From Enterococcus sp. BWR-S5 (lineage in GTDB: Bacteria; Bacillota; Bacilli; Lactobacillales; Enterococcaceae), in NCBI RefSeq assembly GCF_016745255.1, contig NZ_JADOEQ010000011.1, positions 1 through 64,000 of the forward strand: a stretch of 64,000 nt of DNA, read 5' to 3'. The notes below the pieces were generated by a model. The model saw only the letters and a program-made list of their open reading frames with translations, was not told where the DNA came from and did no database searches. This document shows positions 61,347 through 64,000 of this stretch, one piece after another (positions within the stretch are counted from its first letter, which is position 1; every line of letters starts with the position of its first letter). A program made the position numbers and the translations under genes.

Positions 61347-62048
61347 CTACCACACGATGTCGTCAATCGACATCGGTGAGTCATTAATCTCGATTGAGCG
61401 AACCTTCGCGTCATTGATATGGATTACTCGATCAGCAATTGGAGCAATTGCTGAGTTATGGGTAATAAGCAGCACGGTATTTCCTTGTTCTCTGCTGGCA
61501 TTTTGAAGCAGCTTCAATACTTGTTTTCCTGTTTCAAAATCCAAGGCTCCCGTCGGCTCATCACACAGCAATAATTTAGGATTTTTTGCTAAGGCTCTGG
61601 CAATTGATACTCGCTGCTGCTCTCCTCCTGATAATTGAGAAGGAAAATTATTCAAGCGATGCTCTAATCCAACCTGAGTCAGTACCGCAACAGGGTCTAA
61701 CGCATTCGGTGACACTTCAGTTGCCAGCTCCACGTTTTCCTTCGCTGTTAAATTTGGCACAAGGTTATAGAATTGAAAGACAAAACCGACGTCAGTCCTG
61801 CGGTAGCCAGTCAGCTGTTTATCTGAAAATTGCGCAATATCAGTCCCATCAATAATTACCTGCCCTGCATCAGGAGAATCCATTCCTCCTAAAATATTCA
61901 GCACTGTTGACTTCCCTGCACCACTCGGCCCAAGAATAACAGCCAGTTCTCCTTTTTCAACCGAAAAAGAAATATCGTTATTTGCTACAATCTCGGATTC
62001 TCCCATCTTGTAGCGTCTGTATTCATTCTTTACTTCAACATAACTCAT
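61347..62048 (-). CDS. ABC transporter ATPase (MacB/LolD type)
   Basis: This 233-residue ATPase has Walker [19 protein letters not shown] signature, Walker [13 protein letters not shown] with catalytic Glu, and His switch ITHNSA. It is 12 bases upstream of the FtsX-type permease on the same strand. The promoter region shared with a divergent TetR gene holds a TTAGTATACTAA palindrome. Confidence 0.92.
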   Translation of the reverse strand: MSYVEVKNEYRRYKMGESEIVANNDISFSVEKGELAVILGPSGAGKSTVLNILGGMDSPDAGQVIIDGTDIAQFSDKQLTGYRRTDVGFVFQFYNLVPNLTAKENVELATEVSPNALDPVAVLTQVGLEHRLNNFPSQLSGGEQQRVSIARALAKNPKLLLCDEPTGALDFETGKQVLKLLQNASREQGNTVLLITHNSAIAPIADRVIHINDAKVRSIEINDSPMSIDDIVW

Positions 62049-62106
62049 TGTAATCCCTCTTTCGATTTATATTAACTAGACACGCTGTTGATTTTTTAAC
62101 ATGGTG

Positions 62107-62137
62107 TTAGTATACTAATTGCGTATCATTCGAGCAA
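62107..62137 (-). promoter_or_regulatory. Promoter and operator of the FtsX-type ABC operon
   Basis: On the minus strand TTGCTC (62137-62132), 17 bases, and TATACT (62114-62109) form a promoter. The -10 lies inside the 12-bp palindrome TTAGTATACTAA (62107-62118), so a repressor, probably the divergent TetR, would block RNA polymerase. Confidence 0.6.
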
Positions 62138-62218
62138 GCCTCAATTTTAACGGATTTGTCATTAAATAAACACATATCGATAATCTGTTCAACTAATAAA
62201 ACGAAGGGTGGCAATGAC

Positions 62219-62770
62219 ATGGTCGGTACACCAAATAATCGTCGAACATTGTATACAAAAAAAGTAATCCGAGAAGAATTTCTACAGCTTCTCCAAACGA
62301 AGGAGCTGGCCAAAATTACCGTAAAGGAGATTTGTGAAGCAGCCGATGTCAATCGCGGTACCTTCTATAAGTATTATACTGATCCATACGACCTGTTTCA
62401 AAAAATTGAAAGCGATCTTCTTGAGGATATATTAGGAAATATAAAAATAAACGAAAAAGAGCTGGACAATTGGCTCGTGAATATTCTTGTGATTCTCAGT
62501 GAAAATAAGGATGCCAGCAGGATTATCCTCAGTAGTAAATCAGAAAGCCGTTTAATCAGCTCCATGCTCAACAGAGTAAAGCCTGAAGCCTTTGAAAACT
62601 TCGTGTTGATTTTTGATGACTCTTCTCCGGATAAGTTAAATCTGTATTTTACCTATTTTGTCGATGGCACGATTGGCTTGATTGAAAACTGGCTGAAAAA
62701 TTATTCGTATCTCGAACCAAAGGAAATTGCAGCAATGATTTTAACGATTCTTTCTACTAAAATCAAATAG
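62219..62770 (+). CDS. TetR-family regulator
   Basis: This 183-residue regulator has the helix-turn-helix KITVKEICEAADVNRGTFYKYYTDPYDLF and a C-terminal TetR_C_7-like domain. The start MVGTPNNRR at 62219 is preceded by AAGGGTGG; an upstream ATG at 62156 is possible but lacks a site. It is divergent from the FtsX-type ABC operon and likely its repressor. Confidence 0.85.
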   Translation: MVGTPNNRRTLYTKKVIREEFLQLLQTKELAKITVKEICEAADVNRGTFYKYYTDPYDLFQKIESDLLEDILGNIKINEKELDNWLVNILVILSENKDASRIILSSKSESRLISSMLNRVKPEAFENFVLIFDDSSPDKLNLYFTYFVDGTIGLIENWLKNYSYLEPKEIAAMILTILSTKIK

Positions 62771-62886
62771 CTGAAAAGCCATAAAGAAATAACTATTCTC
62801 TAAATCTGTTTCCAAAAGATGACGAGCTATCCTGTGTTTTGAAGACTGATATAGTTGAAGTGATTTTCTTTATGGCTTATTTATCA

Positions 62887-63273
62887 TTATTTTTTTCGTC
62901 GAATCAAACAATAGTCCAGTAGGACGCCGACTGATGTTCCGATGGTATAGGCAAGAATATCTGACCATAGAAAGCCAAAACCCAGAATGAGCCCGCCCAG
63001 TGTTGTCGCTCTGACGGCATCAATCCAAGGGGCATGATACAATTGCGTAATTTCTATAAACCAACAGAAAAGTAATGATACCAACCAGACACGACTAGTT
63101 TTCAGTCGTGAAAAAAGAAAGGCCATTCCAAAAAAAATCATCAGTGCCCACAACGCATCGCCTAAATAGATGGTCATAAATTCAGGCAATAGAGTGGACG
63201 CTTTTCTTGAAAGAAGCCCCAGCAACATCACGGTAACCGTAGCAAAGGCATACACTTTGCGATTTCTTTTCAT
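62887..63273 (-). CDS. DUF2809 membrane protein
   Basis: This 128-residue protein has four hydrophobic helices. The phrase FLFSRLKTSRVWLVSLLFCWFIEITQLYHAPWIDAVRAT with GGLILGFGFLWSD is typical of DUF2809. The function is unknown. The start MKRNRKVYAF at 63273 follows GGGAGTTGG. It lies downstream of the interrupted LCP-like gene on the same strand, 91 bases away. Confidence 0.8.
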   Translation of the reverse strand: MKRNRKVYAFATVTVMLLGLLSRKASTLLPEFMTIYLGDALWALMIFFGMAFLFSRLKTSRVWLVSLLFCWFIEITQLYHAPWIDAVRATTLGGLILGFGFLWSDILAYTIGTSVGVLLDYCLIRRKK

Positions 63274-63364
63274 CTTTCCAACTCCCTTAATTGATAAATA
63301 GCCGCAGCCGTTCACTTCTCAAAAAAAGTTTTCCAAAAACCAACTTTAATCAAAAGACTGTTTG

Positions 63365-64000
63365 CTAATTTGATAGAAACTGTTTAATCTGCTGAAGCCA
63401 GATAGACGGATCTACAGTCTCAGCATTTTCTTGATATTCCGGTATGGTCAAGCGTTGCGCCTGCTCATTTCCTCTTTCTCTGTAGGCGCTAAAAAACTTA
63501 AGCATATCTGAAAGCCCAACATTCGTTTCAATACTTTTCTTCAATCTGCTGAACTTTCTGGGAATTGCCGTCAAACGTTTTTCTCGCAACAATTCATTTC
63601 TTATTAACCGCAGCGTATGCTCCTGTCTTTCAAATATTCCTTGGGGGTTGCTTTCATCTGACGGATAGGTCATAAACTCGCTTAGCCCTTTTTTATCTAC
63701 CGTGATTTCGCCCTTGCTAAACGTCGTTTTTCCTGCACCATAAACAAAAGCTTGGGGATTCTCGATAGTCATAGACGTTCTGTCCTTTAGTAGAAAATCG
63801 ATGATTTTTTCCTTTGTTCCAATGATGTAGTCCTTAACCTCTACATGGGTCATCCCGTGTAGCAAACGTAAAAAGTCTGTAATGGACAGCTACATATATT
63901 TCTGCGCCAAGCTCTCTCCGTCCGGTAATTGAAGATTTGGGGAAAAGCGCAGCAGTTTCTTCTTTCCGCCTTGCAGCAAATATAAGTAAAACGTTGTTTG
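63365..64000 (-). pseudogene. LytR-CpsA-Psr-like gene interrupted by an in-frame TAG (5' end outside window)
   Basis: The frame enters from the right edge (QTTFYLYLLQGGKKKLLRFS, then LPDGESLAQKYM), meets TAG at 63892-63890, and continues in the same frame with LSITDFLRLLHGM and the 166-codon remainder. The latter has LCP features (EFMTYPSDESNPQGIFERQEHTLRLI, IETNVGLSDMLKFF) comparable to the complete LCP protein at 45448. A single nonsense change explains it. The downstream part could restart at TTG 63865 or ATG 63853, but without the active-site half. Sequencing error or read-through are alternatives. Confidence 0.6.

Noticed and set aside
1-64000. CRISPR arrays, tRNA and rRNA genes, complete insertion sequences
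   Set aside because: No regularly spaced repeat array, cloverleaf-like gene, rRNA-like stretch or transposase was recognised on either strand.

Overview
The window looks like a chromosomal segment from a low-GC Gram-positive coccus of the Enterococcus group. The evidence is a WxL surface-protein locus, an EfrAB-type heterodimeric ABC exporter with its MarR regulator, LytR-CpsA-Psr and SEDS cell-wall genes, a type VII secretion LXG toxin cassette, and strong AGGAGG ribosome sites throughout. I saw no rRNA, tRNA, CRISPR array or complete insertion sequence.

Layout. 1-5.9 kb (minus strand): part of a WxL surface locus (small signal-peptide protein, a 1325-residue adhesin, and two paralogous winged-helix regulators). 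6.0-7.5 kb: a tyrosine recombinase gene enclosed by a perfect 32-bp inverted repeat, with paired arm-type repeats and outward-facing promoter candidates. I interpret this as a self-encoded DNA inversion switch next to the adhesin regulators. 7.8-10.8 kb: a LytTR response regulator with two AgrC-like sensor proteins. One has the phospho-accepting His but no ATPase domain; the other has the ATPase domain but has lost the His. 11.1-15.3 kb: MoxR / DUF58 / transglutaminase operon. 15.5-22.2 kb: ordinary housekeeping and redox genes (thioredoxin-like, aldehyde dehydrogenase, EF-P, ROK kinase, glutathione peroxidase, GNAT, aldo/keto reductase).

22.5-30.5 kb: a LacI-controlled catabolic operon (isomerase, PfkB kinase, hexulose-phosphate synthase-like, hexuloisomerase-like, permease, hydantoinase/oxoprolinase-like, metallopeptidase-like) with palindromic operators and a probable CcpA site. 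30.8 kb: cation efflux. 32.0-36.1 kb: an LXG toxin with chaperone-like partners, a membrane immunity candidate and a DUF4176 protein, followed by a second copy of the toxin C-terminal / immunity / DUF4176 / terminator unit that lacks the LXG domain. Its immunity copy carries a frameshift in an A7 tract. 36.2-40.3 kb: efrB, efrA, marR.

40.5-46.4 kb: MarR-nitroreductase-DUF1304 operon, a hypothetical gene, then an LCP-SEDS-SEDS cell-wall operon. 46.4-47.3 kb is a gene-poor gap. 47.3-51.7 kb: zinc-ribbon protein, lipoprotein fumarate reductase, and a DUF2975/XRE/DUF4173 operon behind a 39-bp perfect palindrome. 52-62.8 kb: two TetR-controlled ABC systems, a membrane XRE protein, a DUF6892-like protein and a secreted LRR protein. 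The right end has a DUF2809 protein and an LCP-like gene interrupted by an in-frame TAG.

The strongest candidates for undescribed biology are the recombinase inversion cassette at the adhesin locus, the split two-sensor kinase pair, the duplicated orphan toxin cassette and the hexulose-phosphate/oxoprolinase operon. All functions are read from sequence motifs; no database search was possible.
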